This document shows, one piece after another, positions 45,059 through 53,535 of a DNA stretch of 64,000 nt (positions are counted from its first letter, which is position 1; each line of letters begins with the position of its first letter). Both the position numbers and the translations under genes were made by a program. The DNA is taken from the NCBI GenBank assembly GCA_009777955.1, contig WRKW01000004.1:1-64000 (forward strand), given 5' to 3'. The notes under the pieces were generated by a model, which saw only the letters and a program-made list of their open reading frames with translations, was not told where the DNA came from and ran no database searches. Origin of the DNA: Alphaproteobacteria bacterium (GTDB taxonomy: Bacteria; Pseudomonadota; Alphaproteobacteria; Rs-D84).

Positions 45059-48000
45059 ATGTTAAAGAACTTTCGCAGAATATTTGCTGTTTGTTCTCTG
45101 CTCTGCGCCGTTTGCGCGGGCATGCCTGCACGCGCGGCATCAAATGAATTCCAACTTGCAACACAGCTTTTGGCGGCGGCGCGCGCCGGTAATGTCGGCC
45201 AAGTGCAAAGCCTGGTAAATCACGGTGCCAACGTGAATTACATCGACAGCACGGGGCTTTCCATCGTATGCACCGCACTTATGAATAACGATTTGCGTGC
45301 GGCGCAAATTTTACAGACATACGGCGCGGATGCCAGCCGGTGCGACCAACAGATAAGACGATTCAACCAACGACAGCCCAGCGAAGAAACCGAAGGATTG
45401 TTCAGCGGACTTTCCACAGCACAGACCATGGCATTGGCAATCGGCGGTGCTGCGGTGGCAATCGCCACGGTTTGGTATGTCAGCGGTCTTTTGGGCGTTC
45501 GCAGCAACAATAATAATCCCGGCGACAGCGGAAGCAGACCAAAGTCCGGAAATAATAATCCCGGCGACAGCGGAAATACTTTCAACAGTTGGACATACGG
45601 TGCCTTGCCATACGGCCCGTCACAAGCGTTCGGTTCAGAATTCGTAAGCGGCACCGGCGATAAGTGGGACTATTTCAGTGCCCAAGACAATTTCCTTAAC
45701 GCGAACAGCCCCGTCAGCGCGACACCCGGTCCAGACTTTCAGCTTTTGTCTTCCACCCTGCCCTTTGGATTGAATCTTCAAAATCATTTACTGTTGATGC
45801 AGGGATACGGTGCACTCGCACGCGGATATATGGGAATGACAATCCTGCGTTCGACGGGTCAGCCCTTTGCCCCTTTGCGCGCGGATGTAACCAGCAACGG
45901 CACCCCGGTCACATTCGACGGCCTTCCACCTGGCGGTGGAAAACCTGTATCGGTCGCACTGATTTCAACAAATGGAATTAATGCCGGCGCACGTGCAGTT
46001 GGCGACCCGAATTACGCGACAGATCCGGCGGTCGGCGGTGGAAGCTCTATTGAAGATGGTTGGCTATTCTGGGCGGCAAGTCAGGGCGACGCGACGAAAA
46101 ACTCTACTTCGCGGCGGTTTTACAATAACAAGATAACGCGCATAGCCCCGGCATCAACTGTCGCAAATGATATAATAACAGAAGATGAAAGATTTGATCT
46201 TGCCGGGGAAAACAGTGCCATTTACAATATAAACGCATCATGGTACGACGATCTTTTGGCAAAAACAATTATAGGCGGAATGTCCAGCGAAACAGGCCGC
46301 GCATACGGGGACTATACGGGCTTTATGCCGAACGGACAACTGATGGTTTTCAGAACCGGCGGTGGCTGGTCATATTCGCTGGATACCACCGGCGGCACGG
46401 TCAAAGCCACAGATGCAGTTTTTACAAATTCCACTGAATCATTGCAAACATTGGATTCGATTGAAATTGGTGGTGTGGTATACAAAGCATTTTATGATTC
46501 TACACGAACTATATTGACCCTTACCGCCGATGGCCATCCGGCACTGACATGGTACATAGGCAATGACGGGCTGGCATACACTGATCCGGGTAATCCGGCA
46601 CAGGATATATACGCGCTGAACGGTACAGATATCGTGAATGTTATTGTTACGAAAACAAGACAGGATTATAAGAATTATACAGCCATGCTTTATTCCCTGG
46701 GTGCGGCGAACGAAAACGGGGAAAGGATGGTTAATACCAGCGTGACCCAGCAAGACCAGGGACTTACGGCCCAGGTTGGGGTCATAGCGAATGCGGCACC
46801 GGTGATAGAAATGTACGGCACCGACACCCAAACTGCAACAGAAATTACAAGATATACCGCCGGGGCAAACAGAAGAACCGCATTTGAAAACTGGATTAAC
46901 GATTATTACAACCTGACGGATGATGCGGGAAGAACAGAAGCCAATAACGCAAGGGCATTCTTTGGTGGATTGGGTTCCCAGTATAACCCAATTACAATAT
47001 TTTCAACTGGCGGATATTTGCTGGGCACCATGGCCGAAATCACCAACCCGGGATTCAGCATAGGCAGTACCCAAGAAGCAACCTTTGAAAATGCCGCGCC
47101 GCTTGTTTATGACGGATTGAATCATTTATTCATGTCTGTTGTCGCGGTACAGCTGGGCAACGGAACGCCGGGTTCTACAAGTACCGGCATCTCTGGATGG
47201 GTTCCGGCCTCGTCCCAAAAGATCACATTATCAACCTGGATTGATCCATACGCAGATCCAAACGATCCAAATATAGAATTTTATGGCGCGCGTACATGCG
47301 GTATCGCTGGACGGGGTTCTTCGACTGTCGATCCCTGGTGCTTTGCGGCGGCCGGCGTAACAGATCAACTTGCTGTGGCATCAATGGCCGGGGCAGTCGG
47401 TGCCCTGCAAAGCGCGTTCGGAAGTTATATGAGCAACGACCAGATATTCGTACTTTTGGCACTGACCGCGGATGGTCGCGCAATGCCGGAATTGGATCTT
47501 ATGGATCTGTACCAGTTACCGGGGGAATATCAGTTCAAGGTGGATAATAACCTGATGACATTTGCAGATGCATTTGCCGAAGTGTTTGGATACGGGCTTG
47601 TCAATCTGGATCGTGCGACACGTCCGGGAACCAGTGTCAATTATTATGTCACGAACAGGATTAATTCTTCACCGAATGCCGCATTTTGGCGAACCGCCAG
47701 CATAAGCCCGAATTTTGCCGCGCGATCGGGGATGTCATTATCCGGTGCGTTCGGAATGCGTTCGGCTTCGATAAAAATACCGGTATTTGATATCATAAAA
47801 TCCGCCGACGGAGAAATGTCAATGCCACGCATATTCGATAATTCGGTATCACTTGCGTCCAGTCGTCGCGGAATGTGGCTGGGCGATGTTCTTGGTGAAT
47901 TCAAAGTCGCAAATAACGATTCACAGTTGGGGTCTGACGGTTCCCGCCTTGCAGCTGTCATGTCGTTGCGCGAAAGCCATATTGATGACGGATACGGCAA

Positions 48001-48895
48001 TATTGATAAATTAAAACTTAACTATCATTTTGGCGCATGGAATTTTGGCGCAAGATACGAACGTAATTTCGGCGATTCAAATATTCTGCGCGGCGATAAT
48101 TCCAATCCGGTGCTTAGCATCGCATCGCATGCGGTATCAACCGATGCATCATTTAATTTCGGCGGCGATGAAGACAAAGGCGGATGGAAATTTCATGCGC
48201 GCGGATTTACCGGATCGATTACAGAAGAAGGCCTGCTTGCCAATGATCCCGCCCTTTCCGGACAACGCGAATTGATGAAACTTGGTTCGGTTCAGGGCTT
48301 TGATACCGGCACGACCTATGATGCGGGTATATTCTCGTTCGGTATAAGCGGCGGTCTTTTAAATGAATCCGATACCATGCTGGGCGCGTATTCCGATGGT
48401 CTGCTTTCGATTGGCGGTGGAAATACTGTCTATGTTGATAATATGCTTACATTGCGGGCGGGCGAAAAGCTGAAATTCAATGCGCGTTACACAGCCGCGC
48501 GCACAGATGCGAATAGGGTCGCTGATACGGTAATTATCGGACTGTCCGGATTGCGATCGGATGCGATGTCTGTCGGTGCAGAATACGGTGGATTTACATT
48601 AAGCGTTTCACAGCCGTTGGCACTGGTAAACGGGGCGATGGAATATGTGACTGCGGATTATCGGATTGTCGAATCGGAAAATGGATTTGATCTGGCGGCG
48701 ACCCCTTATATCAACAGCCTTGATTTATCGCCCGCGCACCGCGAAACACGAATCGGCGCGGCGTACCGTACCGCTCTTGGCGATTTTACCTTTGGCGCGG
48801 TGGGATTTGTATACCGCATAAATCCGAATCATACCACTGAATTCGGAAACGAAACCCTGTTGATGTTTAAATTGAATCATCGACTGGGGATATAA
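45059..48895 (+). CDS. Giant autotransporter with ankyrin repeats and subtilase-like passenger
   Basis: The start is the ATG at 45059 after AGAGAGAATA. The 1278 residues have a signal peptide (IFAVCSLLCAVCAGMPARA), two ankyrin-like repeats ('ARAGNVGQVQSLVNHGANVN', 'LRAAQILQTYGADAS'), then a hydrophobic segment (MALAIGGAAVAIATVWYVSGL). A repeated NNNPGDSG linker and a long passenger follow. The passenger ends in S8-like sequence: 'CGIAGRGSSTVDPWCFAAAG', 'AVASMAGAVGALQSAF', 'FGYGLVNLDRATRPG'. The Ser of the S-M-A motif is kept, but I see no Asp (D-[ST]-G) or His (HGT) motif, so it may be an inactive protease. The last 280 residues or so look like an autotransporter beta-barrel, ending HRLGI. 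Confidence 0.8.
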   Translation: MLKNFRRIFAVCSLLCAVCAGMPARAASNEFQLATQLLAAARAGNVGQVQSLVNHGANVNYIDSTGLSIVCTALMNNDLRAAQILQTYGADASRCDQQIRRFNQRQPSEETEGLFSGLSTAQTMALAIGGAAVAIATVWYVSGLLGVRSNNNNPGDSGSRPKSGNNNPGDSGNTFNSWTYGALPYGPSQAFGSEFVSGTGDKWDYFSAQDNFLNANSPVSATPGPDFQLLSSTLPFGLNLQNHLLLMQGYGALARGYMGMTILRSTGQPFAPLRADVTSNGTPVTFDGLPPGGGKPVSVALISTNGINAGARAVGDPNYATDPAVGGGSSIEDGWLFWAASQGDATKNSTSRRFYNNKITRIAPASTVANDIITEDERFDLAGENSAIYNINASWYDDLLAKTIIGGMSSETGRAYGDYTGFMPNGQLMVFRTGGGWSYSLDTTGGTVKATDAVFTNSTESLQTLDSIEIGGVVYKAFYDSTRTILTLTADGHPALTWYIGNDGLAYTDPGNPAQDIYALNGTDIVNVIVTKTRQDYKNYTAMLYSLGAANENGERMVNTSVTQQDQGLTAQVGVIANAAPVIEMYGTDTQTATEITRYTAGANRRTAFENWINDYYNLTDDAGRTEANNARAFFGGLGSQYNPITIFSTGGYLLGTMAEITNPGFSIGSTQEATFENAAPLVYDGLNHLFMSVVAVQLGNGTPGSTSTGISGWVPASSQKITLSTWIDPYADPNDPNIEFYGARTCGIAGRGSSTVDPWCFAAAGVTDQLAVASMAGAVGALQSAFGSYMSNDQIFVLLALTADGRAMPELDLMDLYQLPGEYQFKVDNNLMTFADAFAEVFGYGLVNLDRATRPGTSVNYYVTNRINSSPNAAFWRTASISPNFAARSGMSLSGAFGMRSASIKIPVFDIIKSADGEMSMPRIFDNSVSLASSRRGMWLGDVLGEFKVANNDSQLGSDGSRLAAVMSLRESHIDDGYGNIDKLKLNYHFGAWNFGARYERNFGDSNILRGDNSNPVLSIASHAVSTDASFNFGGDEDKGGWKFHARGFTGSITEEGLLANDPALSGQRELMKLGSVQGFDTGTTYDAGIFSFGISGGLLNESDTMLGAYSDGLLSIGGGNTVYVDNMLTLRAGEKLKFNARYTAARTDANRVADTVIIGLSGLRSDAMSVGAEYGGFTLSVSQPLALVNGAMEYVTADYRIVESENGFDLAATPYINSLDLSPAHRETRIGAAYRTALGDFTFGAVGFVYRINPNHTTEFGNETLLMFKLNHRLGI

Positions 48896-48919
48896 ATGAC
48901 ACAAAAATATTAAGCAATC

Positions 48920-49219
48920 ATGGGCGAAAGAAAGTATTATGTTTATATGCTGGCGAACAAATACAATAATGTTCTATACATCGGAGTTACCGGAAATATC
49001 AAAAATCGTACTATTGCACATAAAACCCATATAAATAAAGGCTTTTCATCAAAATATAATTGCGACAAACTGGTTTATTATGAAGAATTTAACGAAATAA
49101 CCGAAGCGATAATACGTGAAAAACGATTAAAAAAATGGAAACGAGAATATAAAGATGCGCTGATTAACCGGATAAATCCACTATGGGAAGATATGTGGGA
49201 AAATGTTATGATGCAATAA
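48920..49219 (+). CDS. GIY-YIG nuclease-domain protein (UPF0213/YhbQ-like)
   Basis: The 99 residues contain 'YYVYMLANKYNNVLYIGVTG', which carries the Y-x-Y...Y-x-G pattern of GIY-YIG domains. 'NRTIAHKTH' with the conserved Arg and 'EAIIREKRLKKWKREYK' with the conserved Glu follow. This fits the stand-alone UPF0213 group, small proteins possibly acting in DNA repair. It starts 25 bases after the autotransporter gene without a clear ribosome site. Confidence 0.9.
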   Translation: MGERKYYVYMLANKYNNVLYIGVTGNIKNRTIAHKTHINKGFSSKYNCDKLVYYEEFNEITEAIIREKRLKKWKREYKDALINRINPLWEDMWENVMMQ

Positions 49220-49238
49220 TTCGGAAAAGACAGGTATA

Positions 49239-49411
49239 CGTGTCATTCTGGAAATTTTGCAAAGCAAAATTTCCGGAATCTGGAACGGATCGGGATTTGT
49301 CTTTACGAAAGGCGCGACGAAACAATCTTTTGCAACAAGCGTTTTTTTTACTCCCCTGTCCTTTCCAGATCCCGGATAATTTTGCTTTGCAAAATTTCCG
49401 GGATGACACGT
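49239..49411. mobile_element. Inverted-repeat element with AATTTTGCAAAGCAAAATT ends
   Basis: The left end is CGTGTCATTCTGG then the palindrome GGAAATTTTGC-AAA-GCAAAATTTCC. The right end is TTTTGCTTTGCAAAATTTCC then GGGATGACACG. It also carries TCTGGA/TCCAGA inner arms. No coding content. It has GTCA...TGAC outer ends, like the other elements here. Confidence 0.65.
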
Positions 49412-49570
49412 TTCACACAAATATATGTTTTTTTATACACGACGCATAAAAAAACATTCTCACTTAACGGATAATTTTGCTTTGCAAAATTTCCGGAATG
49501 ACACGTTTTACACAAATATATGTTCTTTAAATTTTTATATACGATCCATAAAAAAACCATTTTCACTTGA
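49371..49570. repeat. Two tandem units of about 95-100 bp
   Basis: Unit a (49371-49466) and unit b (49468-49570) each read CGGATAATTTTGCTTTGC, then ATGACACGTTT and ACACAAATATATGTT, then CATAAAAAAA and TTCACTT. The second copy has small changes. They sit just upstream of the secreted gene at 49624 and overlap its likely promoter edge. Confidence 0.7.
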
Positions 49571-49580
49571 CGGGAAATTA

Positions 49581-49589
49581 TGATATAAT
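49581..49589 (+). promoter_or_regulatory. Extended -10 promoter of the secreted gene at 49624
   Basis: TGATATAAT, 34 bases before the ATG. The ribosome site GGGAGAGGATC lies between. Confidence 0.5.
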
Positions 49590-49623
49590 AGTTTCAAACA
49601 TTAATAAATAATGGGAGAGGATC

Positions 49624-51681
49624 ATGCGCAAAAACATTGCAATGTTGTTGATGACCGTCGGATTTGCGATTCCGACAAGCTGGCTGGTACTTAATGATGC
49701 GATCGCGGTAAGCCGCGCACACCCCGGCGGGGTAAGTGCCGCGCGTGCACCCGCGATGCCCACTTTCCCATCAAACCCGAACATGGGCGGTAATATAATA
49801 CCCCCGTCTGGCGGCATAACACCCCCCAGTGGCGGCGGTATTGTTCCCCCCCCACCCGGTAACGGCGGTGACGATATACCACCGGATGTTACACCCCCCG
49901 ATCTGGGACTATGCGAAGACGGAACATCAAAAAATAATCCGTATTCCATCGATGCATGTATGAACGATGTATTAAGATGTGTGAACAGCGGACAGCTTCC
50001 AAACGGATTAAACGACCTTTACAATGCCGATATGCGGCATTCGATCATGAACGGCATGGGACTTTGCGCAAGCCAGGTTGACCGTTGCATGGGCATGACA
50101 CGAAAAGATTGTAACGTAGTTTATCGTTCTGCATCCGATGTATGGATTGATTTCAACAGCCGTATGATACAGCCGAACTATTTTTCATTCGTGCTGCGCA
50201 AGACCGGCCTTACCCCGAATCAGGCGGAAAATACATGTATGCTGATTGACAAGAATACCTATGGAAAATCATTTGCCGCAGTATCGGGCAACGATAATGT
50301 AACCGGCGAATATAACCAAACCATCAATGCGTACAATGATCAACAATCTGGTGGCAAAAATAATCCTATGGGGGTTGATCCCAACGACGACCCGGCAAAG
50401 AACAGGGGTGTTGATGCTTCGCGTGGACATTATGCACGCTGGGACGCGACGACCGGCGAATGTCTGGTTCGTGTTGCGGCATATAACGACGGAAAGCTTA
50501 TTACAAACCAATGGATGTTCGGTGCATTCGGCGACGACCGTGCTGCAGAACAATGGGTGCCAGCGGGAACTACATTCAGCTGTAACAAATCATTATTTGA
50601 ATTTGCATTGCGTACCACCACAAAAGATGTGGCGACACTTGGCATAGCTGGTGGCGCAGTGATCGGTGCGGGTATTGGTGCAATCGCAGGAAGGCAACGA
50701 AAAGAAGAGTTTGATATAGAAGACATTGGGCAGCTTTGTAATAGCGATGGGTTTATTAATGCTTTCAATGGTGTTATAGAAGGCACTACTATAAACAAAA
50801 GTAATTGTGCTTCAGAAATAGCCAAGTTAAAAAATGAATGCAAACAAACCACTTGGTTCCAAAAAATTGAGAATGGCGAAATTATAAACCTTATCGCAGC
50901 ATTCGGAAAACACACTACTTGCACTAATAAAGATGCTGTTTGGTGTGAATTGGAAAGTAAGATTTCTGAATTCTTTCAAAAAACAAACGCCACTATAACA
51001 GATTGTCCCATAGTGTTAGCTCATCTTAACGACATGCAAGGTATTTTAAATGATACAAATCATAGTGATAAAGAGAAAGCAAATCAAGGAACCATTGATG
51101 CTGCACTGGCTGCAATAAGTGCTAGATGCGCACTTTTGAGTGGTGAATGCGAAACACGGGTACAAACTGTAATATCAAGCTTGGCGGGCAAATATGTTGT
51201 ACAAGAAAGAGACTTATCAAAAGTCGCTTGGGGTGCGGGTATAGGCGCAACTGCTGGTGTACTTGCAACCGCTATAACGGCGTTCATTGAAAAGAATCAA
51301 ATTTCTTGCCGGGTTGGCGATGACCTTTCCCGCGTTGCCTTTAACAAATCCAGCAAGATTGATTCTTTGAAAGACTATTATGTAAAATGGGCGTTGCAAT
51401 TGCCGGAAACCATATTGCCAACTGCCCAAGTCACAGATTGTACCAGCTGGCGGAATGCATGCGGAACGTTAAGAGATCTGGTTCAATGCGCCAACGCACA
51501 GATACATTACAAGGAAAACGATGGCAAAGTGACCCTTATCGAAGCGGCATGCGCCCCCAGCGGAAGCGTATGTATCGAAAGCCGCATAGCCCATACGAAT
51601 TTCGTATGCACGGACAATCAACACATGACACCCGGAAGCCTTCCTATACCACAGGTCTGGCAAGCGGGCGCACATCAGTAA
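49624..51681 (+). CDS. Large secreted Cys-containing protein, divergent relative of the CMDQFC family
   Basis: Unrecognised; 685 residues. An N-terminal signal-like stretch (NIAMLLMTVGFAIPTSWLVL) is followed by a Pro/Gly-rich linker (PPSGGITPPSGGGIVPPPPG). A Cys-paired helical part comes next ('ACMNDVLRCVNSG', 'CASQVDRCMGMTRKDC'). It lacks the exact CMDxFC signature. Two glycine-zipper segments (TLGIAGGAVIGAGIGAIAG and WGAGIGATAGVLATAITAF) bracket a region of about 200 residues. Sampled DNA lines in that region (50761, 51001) have 32-33% GC, against 55-60% in lines at 50401 and 51541. The middle could therefore be an insertion. A strong terminator follows. Confidence 0.75.
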   Translation: MRKNIAMLLMTVGFAIPTSWLVLNDAIAVSRAHPGGVSAARAPAMPTFPSNPNMGGNIIPPSGGITPPSGGGIVPPPPGNGGDDIPPDVTPPDLGLCEDGTSKNNPYSIDACMNDVLRCVNSGQLPNGLNDLYNADMRHSIMNGMGLCASQVDRCMGMTRKDCNVVYRSASDVWIDFNSRMIQPNYFSFVLRKTGLTPNQAENTCMLIDKNTYGKSFAAVSGNDNVTGEYNQTINAYNDQQSGGKNNPMGVDPNDDPAKNRGVDASRGHYARWDATTGECLVRVAAYNDGKLITNQWMFGAFGDDRAAEQWVPAGTTFSCNKSLFEFALRTTTKDVATLGIAGGAVIGAGIGAIAGRQRKEEFDIEDIGQLCNSDGFINAFNGVIEGTTINKSNCASEIAKLKNECKQTTWFQKIENGEIINLIAAFGKHTTCTNKDAVWCELESKISEFFQKTNATITDCPIVLAHLNDMQGILNDTNHSDKEKANQGTIDAALAAISARCALLSGECETRVQTVISSLAGKYVVQERDLSKVAWGAGIGATAGVLATAITAFIEKNQISCRVGDDLSRVAFNKSSKIDSLKDYYVKWALQLPETILPTAQVTDCTSWRNACGTLRDLVQCANAQIHYKENDGKVTLIEAACAPSGSVCIESRIAHTNFVCTDNQHMTPGSLPIPQVWQAGAHQ

Positions 51682-51703
51682 AAAATCTGATAAAACTGTT
51701 ATT

Positions 51704-51728
51704 CCCCCGCCCCATGGCGGGGGTTTTT
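51704..51728 (+). terminator. Intrinsic terminator
   Basis: CCCCCGCC-CCAT-GGCGGGGG followed by TTTTT, 22 bases after the stop of the secreted gene. Confidence 0.9.
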
Positions 51729-51758
51729 GGATTATGATTTGAAGTAAAGCGGGGTTTA

Positions 51759-51779
51759 AACGGCAACACAATTGCCGTC
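51759..51779. repeat. 'GGCAAC' palindrome, copy 4
   Basis: AACGGCAACACAATTGCCGT directly upstream of the 151-bp element; the same palindrome, more diverged, precedes the second element copy. Confidence 0.7.
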
Positions 51780-51795
51780 ATGACAATAATCTTTT

Positions 51796-51946
51796 GTCAC
51801 TCCGGCGCAGGCCGGAGTGGGGCTATAAAGTGCGACACAGGTATAGTCCGGGGAAGTACATCTAATCGCACAAAACGCAACTTTGGCTGGTTGGCAACGC
51901 TTCGCGTTGCGGTTTTAAGTCCCACTCCGGCCTGCGCCGGAGTGAC
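51796..51946. mobile_element. 151-bp MITE-like element, copy 1
   Basis: It begins GTCACTCCGGCGCAGGCC and ends with its exact 25-bp reverse complement. The internal part (about 100 bp) has no convincing gene. The copy at 53252-53402 is also 151 bp and differs at only three positions by my reading. Both copies are in the same orientation and flank the gene at 52110. Confidence 0.85.
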
Positions 51947-51961
51947 AACATGCTTTGCGCG

Positions 51962-52033
51962 ACGTATTAATTATTCATTATTCACTATTCATTCAAAAAA
52001 CGGAAAGCATGACGGCTCTATGACAAGAACCGT
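51962..52033. repeat. ATTCATT repeat plus ACGGCTCT hairpin, copy 3
   Basis: GACGTATTAATTATTCATTA and following, then ACGGCTCTATGACAAGAACCGT. It is almost the same arrangement as at 56396-56473. The 428-bp gap 51682-52109 is otherwise filled by the terminator, the palindrome and the 151-bp element. Confidence 0.65.
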
Positions 52034-52073
52034 TTAGGGCATAACACAGTTTTTTTGATGTTTTTCTTACATC

Positions 52074-52101
52074 TTGACAAAAAATATAAATATGATACGA
52101 T
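52074..52101 (+). promoter_or_regulatory. Promoter of the gene at 52110, probably leaderless
   Basis: TTGACA, 16 bases, TACGAT, then 8 bases to the ATG, with no Shine-Dalgarno. Confidence 0.5.
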
Positions 52102-52109
52102 AATCACAA

Positions 52110-53111
52110 ATGTTTACTGTGATTAAAAAATTCTTGATCCCGATAAAAATTGCCATCATTTGGACGGCGTTATACTTCACAACAATTTATTCGCTATTCA
52201 TATTCATGTTCCGATTCGACCCACTTGTATTTGCACACTGGGCACGTTTATCCAATATAGTTTTGCATGGTATTCCGGGTTTGGCGTTTGGGGTTTTGAT
52301 TCTGGGAACATTGCCGATATATTTCGCGGTACTTTCGTTTATAATAAAAAATAAAAAAACGCCGGTTCCCCTGCCCTTTTGCAATGAAGAAAAAAAGAAA
52401 AAAGAAGAAAAACCAACCACACCAGAAACCGATACAGAACCAGACATAATCCTTCCGCCGGATATGCCACCAGAAATGAAAGGGCCGTACAGTCGCGCCA
52501 TGCGAAACAAAGCATTCGCACAACCACAATCCGCATACGAATTAAAATTAGACCCCAGGAAAGATGATACTATTCCCAGTCACAGCACGGAATCTTTCCC
52601 AAATCCTTCCCGGGATGACATCGTTTCCAAATCATCTTTTCCCATACCGGATTTTGACAATGTGCCGGAACTGGAATCGGATACACCGGTATTTCGTGAA
52701 ATTACCTTTGGCGGCAACGATAATGATTCCCAATATGAACAAAAAACAACAAATCCCATAGATGATAAAACAGCAGAAAAGCTTCAATCCATGGGATACG
52801 ATACCAAAACCGATGATGATATTATAATAGCAAGAAACGATTCGTCAGTATTTGCAATCGCCGTTCATTCTGATCCTGATTTTTGGATTGCCGATAATTT
52901 ACCAATATCCGATGACAGTGATACGGCTGTCTGGTTCGCAAGCGGAAAGCAAAAGCCCTCACCAATAACGGCGGTATTGGGTACGGCAAAAAAACATGGT
53001 GCGACACCGGTACTTTATCTGGCAGAAAAAAACATCATGGATCTGGACGACAGACAAAATAAATGGCAAACGGCTGGTGTACGGGTAATTGATGATCTGG
53101 CGGGGTTGTAA
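52110..53111 (+). CDS. Membrane protein of unknown function, flanked by direct repeats
   Basis: Unrecognised; 333 residues. Two membrane helices at the start (KIAIIWTALYFTTIYSLFIF and LAFGVLILGTLPIYFAVLSF) are followed by a polar, disordered linker of about 130 residues rich in Lys/Glu/Pro/Asp. A compact C-terminal domain of about 95 residues follows ('SSVFAIAVHSDPDFWIADNL', 'SPITAVLGTAKKHGATPVLY', 'WQTAGVRVIDDLAGL'). The C-terminal domain looks alpha/beta and could be enzymatic or nucleic-acid related, but I cannot assign it. The gene stands between two 98% identical 151-bp elements in direct orientation, so it could be lost by recombination. Confidence 0.65.
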   Translation: MFTVIKKFLIPIKIAIIWTALYFTTIYSLFIFMFRFDPLVFAHWARLSNIVLHGIPGLAFGVLILGTLPIYFAVLSFIIKNKKTPVPLPFCNEEKKKKEEKPTTPETDTEPDIILPPDMPPEMKGPYSRAMRNKAFAQPQSAYELKLDPRKDDTIPSHSTESFPNPSRDDIVSKSSFPIPDFDNVPELESDTPVFREITFGGNDNDSQYEQKTTNPIDDKTAEKLQSMGYDTKTDDDIIIARNDSSVFAIAVHSDPDFWIADNLPISDDSDTAVWFASGKQKPSPITAVLGTAKKHGATPVLYLAEKNIMDLDDRQNKWQTAGVRVIDDLAGL

Positions 53112-53127
53112 TCCATCCGTCATGATA

Positions 53128-53235
53128 AAATGAATAATGAATAATTAATGCGTCGCGCAAAGCATGACAAGGCGCGGGAATATTACAAGCCAGGTAATTC
53201 GTAGACAAATTTTTAACGGCAAGGCAGTTGCCATC
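53128..53235. repeat. Inverted ATTCATT repeat and 'GGCAAC' palindrome with tail, copy 5
   Basis: ATGAATAATGAATAATTAAT and GCGTCGCGCAAAGCATGAC are the reverse of the sequence at 51950-51985. Then TTCGTAGACAAATTTTTAAC leads into AACGGCAAGGCAGTTGCCAT, the reverse orientation of the element at 2087-2130. Confidence 0.6.
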
Positions 53236-53251
53236 ATGACAATAATATTTT

Positions 53252-53402
53252 GTCACTCCGGCGCAGGCCGGAGTGGGGCTATAAAGTGCGACACAGGTAT
53301 AGTCCGGGGAAGTACATCTAATCGCACAAAATGCAACTTGGGCTGGTTGGCAACGCTTTGCGTTGCGGTTTTAAGTCCCACTCCGGCCTGCGCCGGAGTG
53401 AC
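53252..53402. mobile_element. 151-bp MITE-like element, copy 2
   Basis: The same 25-bp perfect terminal inverted repeats and the same length as the copy at 51796; three base differences in the interior. It lies in the 424-bp gap 53112-53535, which contains no gene. Confidence 0.85.
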
Positions 53403-53478
53403 AACATGCTTTCCGCCTTCGCTGTCGCGCCAGAGCGATAGCGAAGGGGGAAGGCATGACGGCGATTTTATTACAGTC

Positions 53479-53518
53479 AAAAAACTGAACTGTACACTAA
53501 ATAGAGTGTACAGTTCAG
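53479..53518 (-). terminator. Strong terminator of the Cys-rich gene at 53536
   Basis: On the minus strand a 14-bp stem (CTGAACTGTACACT and its complement) with a 6-base loop, followed by T6. It lies 17 bases past the stop. Confidence 0.88.
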
Positions 53519-53535
53519 TTATCAGTTAATGAACC

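Noticed and set aside
43541-45080. Same MLKNFR start in the ppiD-like and autotransporter proteins
   Set aside because: Similarity ends after about six residues and looks like chance.
49371-49570. Tandem repeats suggestive of a CRISPR array
   Set aside because: Only two long units without unique spacers of even length, and no cas genes in the window.
51780-53529. Two ORFs (51780-52037 and 53164-53529) with nearly identical protein sequence
   Set aside because: They are translations of the two copies of the 151-bp inverted-repeat element, without ribosome sites; the similarity is repeat DNA, not a gene family.
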